This document shows, in pieces, positions 17,120 to 24,797 of a DNA stretch of 43,073 bases. Every line of letters starts with the position of its first letter. The first letter of the stretch is position 1. The stretch covers positions 1-43,073 of the forward strand of contig ONLQ01000016.1 in NCBI GenBank assembly GCA_900318665.1, given 5' to 3'. The notes under the pieces are model-generated. The model searched no databases and had not been told where the DNA came from. It saw only the letters and a list, made by a program, of their open reading frames with translations. The position numbers and the translations under genes are program-made. The DNA is from an uncultured Bacteroidales bacterium (GTDB lineage Bacteria > Bacteroidota > Bacteroidia > Bacteroidales > P3).

Positions 17120-18496
17120 ATGAAACATATATCGCTCATCGTCATAGCCTTATTGATTTCTATCACGCTCTACGCTCAACCACAGGCGTTCAGTTATCAG
17201 GCCATTGTATCTGATGCTCAAAACAGCCTCGTGGCCAACAGGCAGATAGGCGTGCAGATTAGCATTTTGAAAGACAGTCCCGAAGCGGCACCTCTCTACG
17301 CCGAGACACATAGTGCTACCACTAACGCCAACGGACTATTTACTATCGAGATAGGCCGTGGAGCATCGTCCTCCGCCACGTCATTTGACTCTATTGCCTG
17401 GAACGACGGCACATATTATCTGAAAAGCGAGATAGCCCCTGACGGCGGCAACAATTACACGATAATAAGCACCACGGCATTGCTCAGCGTGCCCTACGCA
17501 CTACATGCCAATACCGCCAGCACAGTGGTAGGCCTTGCCGACAGCCTACGCAATCTCCGCGCACAGAGCGAAATGGCAATATTGTCAATGCTCCGCTACT
17601 ACGACTCCATAGTGGCCACCCTTACGGCAGCCACCGACACCTCGCACCACGACGATACTACCACCGACACAAATGAGAGCCCATCGGTGCCCGTATTTTC
17701 CGTATCCGACGGGCATAGCGTACTCTTCTCGCCAGCCAATCTCCAATACCAAGCCACTACCGCGACATGGCGCTTTGCCACGCATCAATACGACGTAGTG
17801 GGAGACAACAACAGCCACATATCCTCCACCTACGACGGATGGATAGATCTCTTCGGCTGGGGCACAAGCGGTTGGCCCAGCAACGCCAACGTTTATAAGC
17901 CTTTTGCAACTTCGGCCGATTATGCAGATTACTATGTGGGCGGGGCAGCCGCAAACGACCTTGCTGGCAACTATGCCAAAGCCGACTGGGGCGTGTTCAA
18001 CGCCATATCCAACGGAGGCAATAGCGCAGGCCTATGGCGCACCCCGACTTCTACCGAATGGAACTATCTTATTGCCGAGCGACAGGCTTCGACAATAAAC
18101 AACGTCGAAAACGCTCGCTTTGTGCGGGCCACCGTAGGCGGTGTGCAGGGTATGGTCCTGTTTCCAGACCATTTCGCCTATCCCATTGGCATTGACGAAC
18201 CCGCCGACAGCCTTATAAACAATATGGAAGCCTCGCCATTCTCCACAACCTACACCATCCACGAATGGGCTGCCATCGAGACCGATGGCGCTGTATTCCT
18301 ACCCGTTGGAGGCTATCGCGAAGGCACACGCCTCGTCACCAATCCCCCGACAGGCTACTACTGGTCCTCTTCTCATCAGACCCCGCAGTGGGCACTTGCT
18401 CTGATGTTTAACGCCAATACTATTGCGCCACAAAACAGCACACCACGCTGGCGCGGCTGCTATGTGCGCCTGGTGCAAGACATTACGGCAGAATAG
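17120..18496 (+). CDS. Secreted head-domain protein, paralogue 2
   Basis: A 458-residue paralogue of the preceding protein in the same operon, 9 bases downstream. It has a signal peptide (~1-19, ending TLYAQ). The same N-terminal sandwich is present (AFSYQAIVSDAQNSLVANRQ, TTNANGLFTIEIGRG, DGTYYLKSEIAPDGG). A helical linker (~140-170) leads into a Thr/Asp-rich spacer (TDTSHHDDTTTDTNES). The head domain follows, with LFSPANLQYQATTATWRF, GWIDLFGWGTSGW, AGLWRTPTSTEWNYLI, GAVFLPVGGYREG and the terminal CYVRLVQ. The two paralogues diverge strongly outside these motifs, indicating an old duplication. No T9SS sorting domain is visible, so the export route beyond the periplasm is uncertain. The gene ends 7 bases before the convergent Nudix gene. 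Confidence 0.85.
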   Translation: MKHISLIVIALLISITLYAQPQAFSYQAIVSDAQNSLVANRQIGVQISILKDSPEAAPLYAETHSATTNANGLFTIEIGRGASSSATSFDSIAWNDGTYYLKSEIAPDGGNNYTIISTTALLSVPYALHANTASTVVGLADSLRNLRAQSEMAILSMLRYYDSIVATLTAATDTSHHDDTTTDTNESPSVPVFSVSDGHSVLFSPANLQYQATTATWRFATHQYDVVGDNNSHISSTYDGWIDLFGWGTSGWPSNANVYKPFATSADYADYYVGGAAANDLAGNYAKADWGVFNAISNGGNSAGLWRTPTSTEWNYLIAERQASTINNVENARFVRATVGGVQGMVLFPDHFAYPIGIDEPADSLINNMEASPFSTTYTIHEWAAIETDGAVFLPVGGYREGTRLVTNPPTGYYWSSSHQTPQWALALMFNANTIAPQNSTPRWRGCYVRLVQDITAE

Positions 18497-18503
18497 GTCG
18501 GAA

Positions 18504-18980
18504 TCAACCCTCTATCGCCAGCGGCTTGCCGTTCAACTTGGCAGCCACAAGGTCGTCACCCTTATAAATAAGTTTCAGCGAGAAAAACGGCGCATCGTCG
18601 AGGATCAACCGAAGAAAGATACGGTCGCCCGCCCATGTCGGATAGTCAAAAATCCGCTCTTTATCCACCCATTGCAGGTCGCCCTCGTCGCACACCACCT
18701 CTTCACCACTCCATTCGGTGGCTGAAAATAGGTGCATATACTCGCATGGCCACACATCGGAGATAAATGTCACAATGCCACGATAGCGCCACTGCTCAAT
18801 GTCGTAGCCCGTCTCCTCCTTCACCTCGCGCACCATACACTCGTCGGGGCTCTCGTCAGCCTCGCATTTGCCGCCCACACCTATCCATTTGTCGTGGCTC
18901 GCGTCGTTTTGTTTCTTCACCCGGTGCAACAGAAGTATCTTACTGCCATTGTCCAGATAACACAACGTTGTCTGTTTCAT
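18504..18980 (-). CDS. Nudix hydrolase (MutT/8-oxo-dGTPase-like)
   Basis: A 158-residue Nudix protein. The Nudix box is complete at residues 37-59, from GGKCEADESPDECMV into REVKEETGY: Gly37, Glu43, Arg51-Glu52, Glu55-Glu56 and Gly58 fit the GX5EX7REUXEEXGU pattern, so metal-dependent pyrophosphohydrolase activity is expected. The N-terminal strand TLCYLDNGSKILLLHRVKK and the C-terminal FFSLKLIYKGDDLVAAKLNG resemble 8-oxo-dGTP diphosphatases of the YjhB/MutT type, but the true substrate cannot be read from sequence. It starts 4 bases after the stop of the hydrolase gene (18985), so the two form an operon. Confidence 0.92.
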   Translation of the reverse strand: MKQTTLCYLDNGSKILLLHRVKKQNDASHDKWIGVGGKCEADESPDECMVREVKEETGYDIEQWRYRGIVTFISDVWPCEYMHLFSATEWSGEEVVCDEGDLQWVDKERIFDYPTWAGDRIFLRLILDDAPFFSLKLIYKGDDLVAAKLNGKPLAIEG

Positions 18981-18984
18981 GCCT

Positions 18985-19599
18985 TCACTCCTCCGCTTCC
19001 AGCGTCTGCGCCATCAGTTCCTTCAACTCTACAAAATCCTCATAGTGGTGTGACGAAGTCTCGCTCCACACCACATTCCTCACATTCTTAAACATATCCA
19101 GCAGATGCCCGTGGTCACCCAGCACCTCGTCGTGGCGGCTCAATGCAAAATTGAGTTGATTCTCGCGTCGCGGCAACTGCTGAAACACCCTTTTGTCAAA
19201 ATCCTCATACACCTTCAGCATCTCTTCCAGCACCATCATCGACGCCGAACCATCCATGCCCGCCGAACGAGCCTTATAGAAGTCCGCTCCCAGCATCGGC
19301 ATCACCTTGCGGATAGTAGCCAAAACATCGTTCACCGGATTTATGCACCACACCGCACCATCAAACACCTGCGTAGCACATAGCGCGTGATAGCCGCCAA
19401 AACTGCTCCCCACAACGAGGCGCACATGGTTTATATCCATCAGACGGCGCAGCGTAGCCTGAATCTCATCGGGCGATTCCTGCTCATATCTCAGCGTAGG
19501 GCTCACCACCCTGCAGTCGGGAAACATACGACGCAGCAACTGCGCCTTAGTGGCATTGCCCGTGGAGGCATAGCCGTGGATATACATCAAAGTAGGCAT
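18985..19599 (-). CDS. YqiA/YcfP-like alpha/beta-fold hydrolase
   Basis: A 204-residue small alpha/beta hydrolase of the YqiA esterase type, predicted cytoplasmic. The first strand leads into MYIHGYASTGNATK, with the oxyanion HGY motif. The nucleophile elbow is GSSFGGYHA (Ser66), the acid is probably in SRHDEVLGD (Asp156 or Asp161), and the catalytic His is in SSHHYEDF (~183-184). The fold is complete at the usual family length of ~190-205 residues. It precedes the Nudix gene by 4 bases. A weak -7-like element is present ~97 bases upstream. The natural substrate is unknown; YqiA proteins hydrolyse short acyl esters in vitro. Confidence 0.88.
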   Translation of the reverse strand: MPTLMYIHGYASTGNATKAQLLRRMFPDCRVVSPTLRYEQESPDEIQATLRRLMDINHVRLVVGSSFGGYHALCATQVFDGAVWCINPVNDVLATIRKVMPMLGADFYKARSAGMDGSASMMVLEEMLKVYEDFDKRVFQQLPRRENQLNFALSRHDEVLGDHGHLLDMFKNVRNVVWSETSSHHYEDFVELKELMAQTLEAEE

Positions 19600-19695
19600 A
19601 AAGCAGATATGATAACGTTACTGTTTTTATCCGATTATACTAAGCGACTAAGTATTAGCACATAATCGTATCACATTCCGACACAAAAACCATTA

Positions 19696-19703
19696 CAAAT
19701 ATA
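19696..19703 (-). promoter_or_regulatory. Possible -7 element for the hydrolase-Nudix operon
   Basis: On the minus strand TATATTTG fits TAnnTTTG, about 97 bases upstream of the hydrolase ATG. No suitable -33 TTTG is present. The rest of this 267-base intergenic region shows only the divergent phosphatase promoter. Confidence 0.3.
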
Positions 19704-19793
19704 GCATGATTTTTCAAACAACGCGGTTCCTCGTAAAAACAATGCAAGCAAAAACACTTCTTCTCCAACCAACGATAAGTGCAGAAAAACATG

Positions 19794-19801
19794 TATTTTT
19801 G
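19794..19801 (+). promoter_or_regulatory. -7 element of the tyrosine phosphatase gene
   Basis: TATTTTTG fits the consensus and lies ~65 bases upstream of the ATG at 19867. No clear -33 partner was found. Confidence 0.42.
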
Positions 19802-19866
19802 CAAATTGATTTCAGTTTTGAATACTACATTAGAATGAGTATTTACGCAACAATGCGACCTCTTTT

Positions 19867-20343
19867 ATGAAACCCACTCGTATCCTTTTCGTCTGCCATG
19901 GCAATATCTGCCGTAGCCCTATGGCAGAATTCCGTATGAAACAATTGGTGGCTCAGGCCGGACTCTCCGAGCATTTCGAGATTGCCTCTGCCGCCACCAC
20001 CAGCGAGGAACTCGGCAACCCCGTCTATCCGCCTGCTCGCCGCGAATTGGCCAGCCACGGCATAGCCTGCGACGGCAAGACCGCCCGTCGCATCACACTC
20101 GCCGACTACGACCACTACGACATGATTATAGGCATGGACGATGAAAACCTCTACGACCTGCGCCGCTTCACCCACGGCGACCCGCAAGGCAAAATATCGC
20201 TCCTGCTGGACCATACCGACCCCTCCAACCGAGCCTACCACAACCGCGACGTTGCGGACCCGTGGTACACCCGCAACTTCACCGACACCTGGAACGACAT
20301 CAACCAAGGCTGCCAAGCACTGCTTAATATCTTAAAATCCTGA
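19867..20343 (+). CDS. Low-molecular-weight protein-tyrosine phosphatase
   Basis: A 158-residue phosphatase with the P-loop at the N-terminus, ILFVCHGNICRSPMAE: Cys10-X5-Arg16-Ser17, the catalytic CX5RS signature. The general-acid Asp lies in DVADPWYTRNF (Asp131). Length and layout match the family exactly. In bacteria these enzymes often dephosphorylate tyrosine autokinases that control capsule or exopolysaccharide export. No kinase is adjacent here, but a glycan-modification-like operon begins 96 bases downstream on the same strand under its own -7 element. A link between them is only suggestive. Confidence 0.95.
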   Translation: MKPTRILFVCHGNICRSPMAEFRMKQLVAQAGLSEHFEIASAATTSEELGNPVYPPARRELASHGIACDGKTARRITLADYDHYDMIIGMDDENLYDLRRFTHGDPQGKISLLLDHTDPSNRAYHNRDVADPWYTRNFTDTWNDINQGCQALLNILKS

Positions 20344-20416
20344 ATAGCAAACAAATCCGTTATTATATTTCAAAGTGTCAACTATTATTCTAAAATAATA
20401 TGTCGGCATAAATATG

Positions 20417-20424
20417 TACTTTTG
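20417..20424 (+). promoter_or_regulatory. -7 element of the GT2/GT-C/glycosidase operon
   Basis: TACTTTTG fits TAnnTTTG, 15 bases before the ATG at 20440. This implies a very short leader of about 10 bases. No -33 partner is evident. Confidence 0.4.
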
Positions 20425-20439
20425 CACAAAAAATAAAAG

Positions 20440-21384
20440 ATGGTCAGCATTGTAGTTTCGGTTTACAACGAGGATGATGTGATTGTTCTTTTTTTCAAAG
20501 AACTTTGTCGAACGCTTGCGGCGCTTGACGATACTTTTGAGATTATTTTTATTGATGACGGCAGCAGCGACAACAGCGCAATGCTGCTTGATGAAATGGC
20601 ACACAGCGACAACCGTGTCAAAGTAGTCCATTTCTCACGAAACTTCGGCCACGAAGCCGCCATGATTGCTGGCATAGACCATGCTACGGGCGATTTCATC
20701 ATCTGCATGGATGCCGACCTACAAAACCCGCCCGAATTGATTGGCAAGATGCTGGAGGTGGCAAATGCTGGCAACGATGTGATTTGCATGGTTCGTACCG
20801 AACGGGCTGATGCTGGTTTCTTTTATCGACTAGCCTCACGACTCTTCTATCGCTGCATAAATCATCTTTCGGAGACACAACTGCTGGCCAATGCCTCCGA
20901 CTTTTTCCTTATCTCCAGCCGTGTAGCCGATGCCTTGCGTTCCAACTATAGAGAGCGTGCACGCTTTCTTAGGGGCATAATACAACTTGTAGGATTCACC
21001 AGCACCACTATAACCTATTCCGCTCCCGCACGACGTGCCGGCCAAAGCAAATACTCGTTCCGGAAGTTGCTTTCTTTCTCGCTCACAGCAATAGCCTCTT
21101 TCTCCAAAGCACCGCTCAAACTTGCCATCTATGCGGGAATACTTTTTGCCGTTTTAGGCATAATACTGATAATCTATTCCATCGTCATGTGGGTGGTGCA
21201 GCGCCCCATAGGAGGCTACACAACACTGATTATCTTTATCAGCGCCTTTGCGAGCATCTTGTTTTTTGTCTTGGGAATCATGGGCTACTATATCGGATTT
21301 ATCTTCGACGAAGTTAAATCCCGACCACTTTATACGGTAGAAAGCATTATTTCCAACACTGCAACAAATACCGAGAGCAAATGA
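20440..21384 (+). CDS. GT2 polyprenyl-phosphate glycosyltransferase (GtrB/DPM1-like)
   Basis: A 314-residue family 2 glycosyltransferase. The GT-A domain (residues ~1-225) shows VSIVVSVYNEDD at the start, FIDDGSSDNSA and the metal-binding DAD motif in ICMDADLQNPPELI. ARFLRGIIQLVGF and RRAGQSKYSFRKLLSF are the typical features of polyprenyl-phosphate sugar synthases. Two transmembrane helices follow (~227-255 and ~263-290). This architecture matches enzymes such as GtrB and dolichol-phosphate-mannose synthase, which transfer a sugar from a nucleotide donor to undecaprenyl phosphate on the cytoplasmic face. Its stop overlaps the next start by 4 bases (ATGA, 21381-21384), suggesting coupled synthesis with the GT-C-like partner. 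Confidence 0.93.
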   Translation: MVSIVVSVYNEDDVIVLFFKELCRTLAALDDTFEIIFIDDGSSDNSAMLLDEMAHSDNRVKVVHFSRNFGHEAAMIAGIDHATGDFIICMDADLQNPPELIGKMLEVANAGNDVICMVRTERADAGFFYRLASRLFYRCINHLSETQLLANASDFFLISSRVADALRSNYRERARFLRGIIQLVGFTSTTITYSAPARRAGQSKYSFRKLLSFSLTAIASFSKAPLKLAIYAGILFAVLGIILIIYSIVMWVVQRPIGGYTTLIIFISAFASILFFVLGIMGYYIGFIFDEVKSRPLYTVESIISNTATNTESK

Positions 21385-23237
21385 ATCAGAAGCAGGAAAA
21401 ATGGCTTATGGTGGCCACCTTTGCTACCGTTGCCTTGCTAACCTTGCTGCCTTTCTTCAAGATAGGGTTCGCCACCGATGACGACTTTCAGTATTTTGTC
21501 ACCGCACACAGGTCGTGGCAGCAATGGATGGAGGATGCCAAATGGTATGCTGTTTGTTCTGGGCGTTTCTATTTCTTGATTACAAAATATTTCTATTATG
21601 TCCCCTATCTTATAGACAGTTTTGTTTATACGAAAGCGGTACAGTATATAAGCCTGACAGCCTGCTACGGGGTCTTTTCGTATTTGATATTCCGTCTTTT
21701 CCGTTCATCACGACTGGCGGTAATCACTCTGCTACTGCTTTTCTTCAATACCGCCATCACTCCGCAGGACTATTTCATTCCCAATATAAACTATCCGTTT
21801 TATTTCACTTTCAGCAGCATAATATTTATGCTCGCGGTCATAGCCTATATTGATTATTGCGAACAAGGAGGGCGCTGGCGCATTTTCCTATCGGCAATGC
21901 TCTGCCTATTGTCTTATCTCTTTTACGAGACCTATCTGCTACTTTCACTTTTCCTGTTTGCGGCTATTATTGTTAGACATTGGCGAAACTATCGTAAAGA
22001 AGAAAAGCATTGGATTCGCTTGTGTGGCACATTATGCCCTTATCTACTTGTAGTTGTGATATATGTGGCGTGCTATTTCGGATTTCGCGTATATCTACGT
22101 TCGGCATATCCTGACTTCAGCCTTTATGATGGCTGCAGGTTTGATGCATCGCAATTCAGCCTTTCCAATTTTTTTGTCGTACTTGAACGTTGTACCCGCA
22201 TAGCGCTGCCCGGACAGACCTATTTCTACAATCGAGGACTTATTGCCGACAACTCGTTATTTTTCTCTGGGCATCATCGCGGATTGTTTAATATTTTTGC
22301 CCGCGCCTCATCTGTGGTATGGATTAACGCCATCCTACAAGCCGTTCTCTTATGGTGGCTTACCCGCAACAGCCGTCTGCGTCGGTTGTCGTGGACTACT
22401 CTTGCCGTGGGATTCGTTGGTGCCGTAGTAATGGCTTTTTCGGTCCACTCGCTTATAGCCATCACACCAAAATACAACATTGAGTGGAGCCATTGGATAA
22501 GGGGATATGTGACATCGTTCTATTCTATCATGCTGCTGATGGCAGCCTTTGCACTGGTTATTGCGGCATCACTCAAAGCCACCCGTAGTCCTAAGTGGCA
22601 ACGCACGGTGAGAGCAATGTGGTGCGTGGTGCTGTTATCTTTCTCGGTAATAATAGGATATACCAACGAGCATATCAGCCGCGAATGGCAGAAAAGTCAG
22701 AATCGGCTGACCGCCATAGATTTAATGGCGGAGCAGGGGTTCTTTGACTCGCTACCCGATGACGCAATACTCTATACATTGCCACTTCACAACACACCGG
22801 GCATACGTTTCGGCAACCACGAAAGCCAGAAAGACATTGAGGGCTATATAAATATCCGTGCCAAAAGAAATATCTTTGCTTCGGCCAGTTGGGACCAGGT
22901 TACTAATCAGAAAAGCCTGTCGCCATCCAGCCCTGTTTATTATGTCCATGCCGCTGCCAATCCAAAGGGTAACGACTTGCTAATAGCCGTTTCTCGTCTT
23001 GATGACACAATGATAGCGTCCACGGATTCCGTTACGACTTCCGAATGCCACGTTTTTTACCTTTCTCCGTCAAAACATTTTACGCTGTTCTACCAAGCAG
23101 AAGGTGGGCTACATTCGCTCGACTACCAATCAGATGACATCAAAAAGCCACTTTGCCATGTCGTCATTTCATGTGACGGCATAAAGCCTAACAGTATTAC
23201 CGTCAGCAACATGATACTGCCGTCCGTAGAGCAATGA
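21381..23237 (+). CDS. Polytopic membrane protein, probable GT-C-type glycosyltransferase
   Basis: A 618-residue protein with roughly ten or more hydrophobic helices between residues ~8 and ~430, followed by a soluble C-terminal domain (~440-618). After the first helix comes GFATDDDFQYF: an acidic triad in the first extracytoplasmic loop is the catalytic hallmark of GT-C enzymes that use polyprenyl-phosphate sugars. Other segments are YFIPNINYPFYFTFS and SYLFYETYLLLSLFLF. Overlap with the GT2 gene strongly suggests that GT2 makes the lipid-linked sugar and this protein transfers it on the periplasmic side, as in Gtr-type modification. The acceptor is unknown, no GtrA-like flippase is present in the window, and no named family is recognised. 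18 bases separate it from the glycosidase-like gene. Confidence 0.8.
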   Translation: MNQKQEKWLMVATFATVALLTLLPFFKIGFATDDDFQYFVTAHRSWQQWMEDAKWYAVCSGRFYFLITKYFYYVPYLIDSFVYTKAVQYISLTACYGVFSYLIFRLFRSSRLAVITLLLLFFNTAITPQDYFIPNINYPFYFTFSSIIFMLAVIAYIDYCEQGGRWRIFLSAMLCLLSYLFYETYLLLSLFLFAAIIVRHWRNYRKEEKHWIRLCGTLCPYLLVVVIYVACYFGFRVYLRSAYPDFSLYDGCRFDASQFSLSNFFVVLERCTRIALPGQTYFYNRGLIADNSLFFSGHHRGLFNIFARASSVVWINAILQAVLLWWLTRNSRLRRLSWTTLAVGFVGAVVMAFSVHSLIAITPKYNIEWSHWIRGYVTSFYSIMLLMAAFALVIAASLKATRSPKWQRTVRAMWCVVLLSFSVIIGYTNEHISREWQKSQNRLTAIDLMAEQGFFDSLPDDAILYTLPLHNTPGIRFGNHESQKDIEGYINIRAKRNIFASASWDQVTNQKSLSPSSPVYYVHAAANPKGNDLLIAVSRLDDTMIASTDSVTTSECHVFYLSPSKHFTLFYQAEGGLHSLDYQSDDIKKPLCHVVISCDGIKPNSITVSNMILPSVEQ

Positions 23238-23255
23238 CCCGCTAATACCCATTGT

Positions 23256-24671
23256 ATGACCCGTCGTATTTGTTTTCTCGCACTATTGCCTATCCTTGCG
23301 TTTCTCGCTGGCTGTAAGCCAACTTGCCGCCCTACTATAGATGTACCCCAAAATGGATTTATCCACATTGCCAACGGTCATTTCATGATAGGTGACAGCG
23401 TATGGTTTCCTATCATGCTCAACTATAAGACCGACATCTGCGACGACTCCGTCGTGCCAGCACGATACTATGGCGATGGGACCTTCGACGGCCATTTCTC
23501 ACACATTGCCCAATGGGGATTCAACAGTGTCCGTGTGTGTCTTGACATGGAGTTGGGCGCTGTTGACACATGCCGTCTTTTTGCATCAATAGACACTCTG
23601 CTCGCCTCGGCGTGCCGCAATAATTTGCGTGTCATGCTGCTCATCAGACCGCCATTTGATAAGCGACAAACGGAATATACTATCCACCTGATGAGTCATC
23701 TTGCCTTCAACACCACGCTGTGGGCTTATGATTTCTTCAACGAGCCACTCTATTTTGACCCTGTTGCCGACCGTTCAAAAACGGCCGCCTACCGCATTGT
23801 GTCTGACTGGCGCATTTTAAGGGACACCTATGCGCCACGCCAACTTTTCACTATTGGATTCGCTGAGCCCATCGAAGTTTTCGAATGGGACCCGTCAATT
23901 CTCCCCGTTGATTTTATCGAAATGCACACCTATCATCCGTTGCGCATAGCCAGCGAGATGTATTGGTATGGCCATTATTGCGGCAAACCGTGGATGGTGG
24001 GCGAAACATCGCTGCCTGCCGATGGCGATTCAGTGCCGTATGACTGGCAGAGCCGCTATATGTTAGAGAGTTTCCAGTGTGCTATAGACAACGGCGCCAT
24101 AGGGTTTGGATGGTGGGAATTCCAAGACTGCCTATCGGGTACCAATTTTGAGGCATGGTATTCGGGACTCCGCAACTCGAAAAATCTCGATAAACCTGCA
24201 ACCGATATAGTAAAAAAACTGAACGCCCTGAAGCCGAAAAAGGCACTTTGCCCCGTAAACTATCATAACATGCTGGGCTATCACAACCTTGCGCTTGAAG
24301 GGCTTGTTGCCGATGCATCAAGTCATACGCCGATAGAAGGTGCTGTGGTGCGAGGTTGGAACGAGGATTGGAGCGTGGGCATCAATACCTTTTCTGATGC
24401 CGATGGAAAATTTTATTTAGTCTCAAACGACAGATGCACCCATTTCGAGATTTCCGCCCCTGGTTACGAATGTATCAAATTCACTCGTCGTCAGAATTAT
24501 CCCCACATCGATAGTCTGCCACAACAAATGCTGGAATACCAGTCTATCGACTATCGCCATTTTCTCGTTTCTTCCGAGTCAATGCTGACATTCGATTCCG
24601 CAGCATTCCTCCTGCCCCAAGCCATCGCTAACATGGGCGAAATAAAATTACACCGCCTTAACCTACGATAA
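23256..24671 (+). CDS. Lipoprotein with glycoside-hydrolase TIM barrel (GH5-like) and C-terminal regulatory-like domain
   Basis: A 471-residue lipoprotein with lipobox FLAGC (Cys20). Residues ~35-330 resemble the clan A glycosidase barrel of GH5-type enzymes. WGFNSVRVCLDMELG lies early in the domain. WAYDFFNEPLYF carries the likely acid/base Glu163, and KPWMVGETSLPADG the likely nucleophile Glu250. FIEMHTYHPL and GFGWWEFQD fit the aromatic substrate platform. Residues ~345-410 form a carboxypeptidase-regulatory-like sandwich (LEGLVADASSHTPIEGAVV, FSDADGKFYLVS). A surface-anchored glycosidase in one operon with a GT2/GT-C pair is unusual: it might trim or remodel the glycan they build, or degrade a related substrate. 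The GH family assignment is from motifs only. Confidence 0.78.
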   Translation: MTRRICFLALLPILAFLAGCKPTCRPTIDVPQNGFIHIANGHFMIGDSVWFPIMLNYKTDICDDSVVPARYYGDGTFDGHFSHIAQWGFNSVRVCLDMELGAVDTCRLFASIDTLLASACRNNLRVMLLIRPPFDKRQTEYTIHLMSHLAFNTTLWAYDFFNEPLYFDPVADRSKTAAYRIVSDWRILRDTYAPRQLFTIGFAEPIEVFEWDPSILPVDFIEMHTYHPLRIASEMYWYGHYCGKPWMVGETSLPADGDSVPYDWQSRYMLESFQCAIDNGAIGFGWWEFQDCLSGTNFEAWYSGLRNSKNLDKPATDIVKKLNALKPKKALCPVNYHNMLGYHNLALEGLVADASSHTPIEGAVVRGWNEDWSVGINTFSDADGKFYLVSNDRCTHFEISAPGYECIKFTRRQNYPHIDSLPQQMLEYQSIDYRHFLVSSESMLTFDSAAFLLPQAIANMGEIKLHRLNLR

Positions 24672-24734
24672 AGAAAAGCACGCAATCACATATCGCATAA
24701 TCCTAACCGAAACATTGGCTTGGCGAATTATATT

Positions 24735-24767
24735 AGAGGAGGGTGCCATATCCGGACACCCTCCTCT
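24735..24767. terminator. Bidirectional terminator between the glycosidase-like gene and the M16 peptidase
   Basis: A perfect 11-bp stem, AGAGGAGGGTG (24735-24745) with CACCCTCCTCT (24757-24767), has an 11-base loop. It sits between convergent genes, 64 bases after one stop and 31 before the other. The T-tracts are weak. Confidence 0.7.
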
Positions 24768-24797
24768 GATTATTTGTCTAACATTATGCGGGACTGA

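Noticed and set aside
19600-19866. RNA gene between the hydrolase and the phosphatase
   Set aside because: No cloverleaf or long stem was found; only two opposed -7-like elements.
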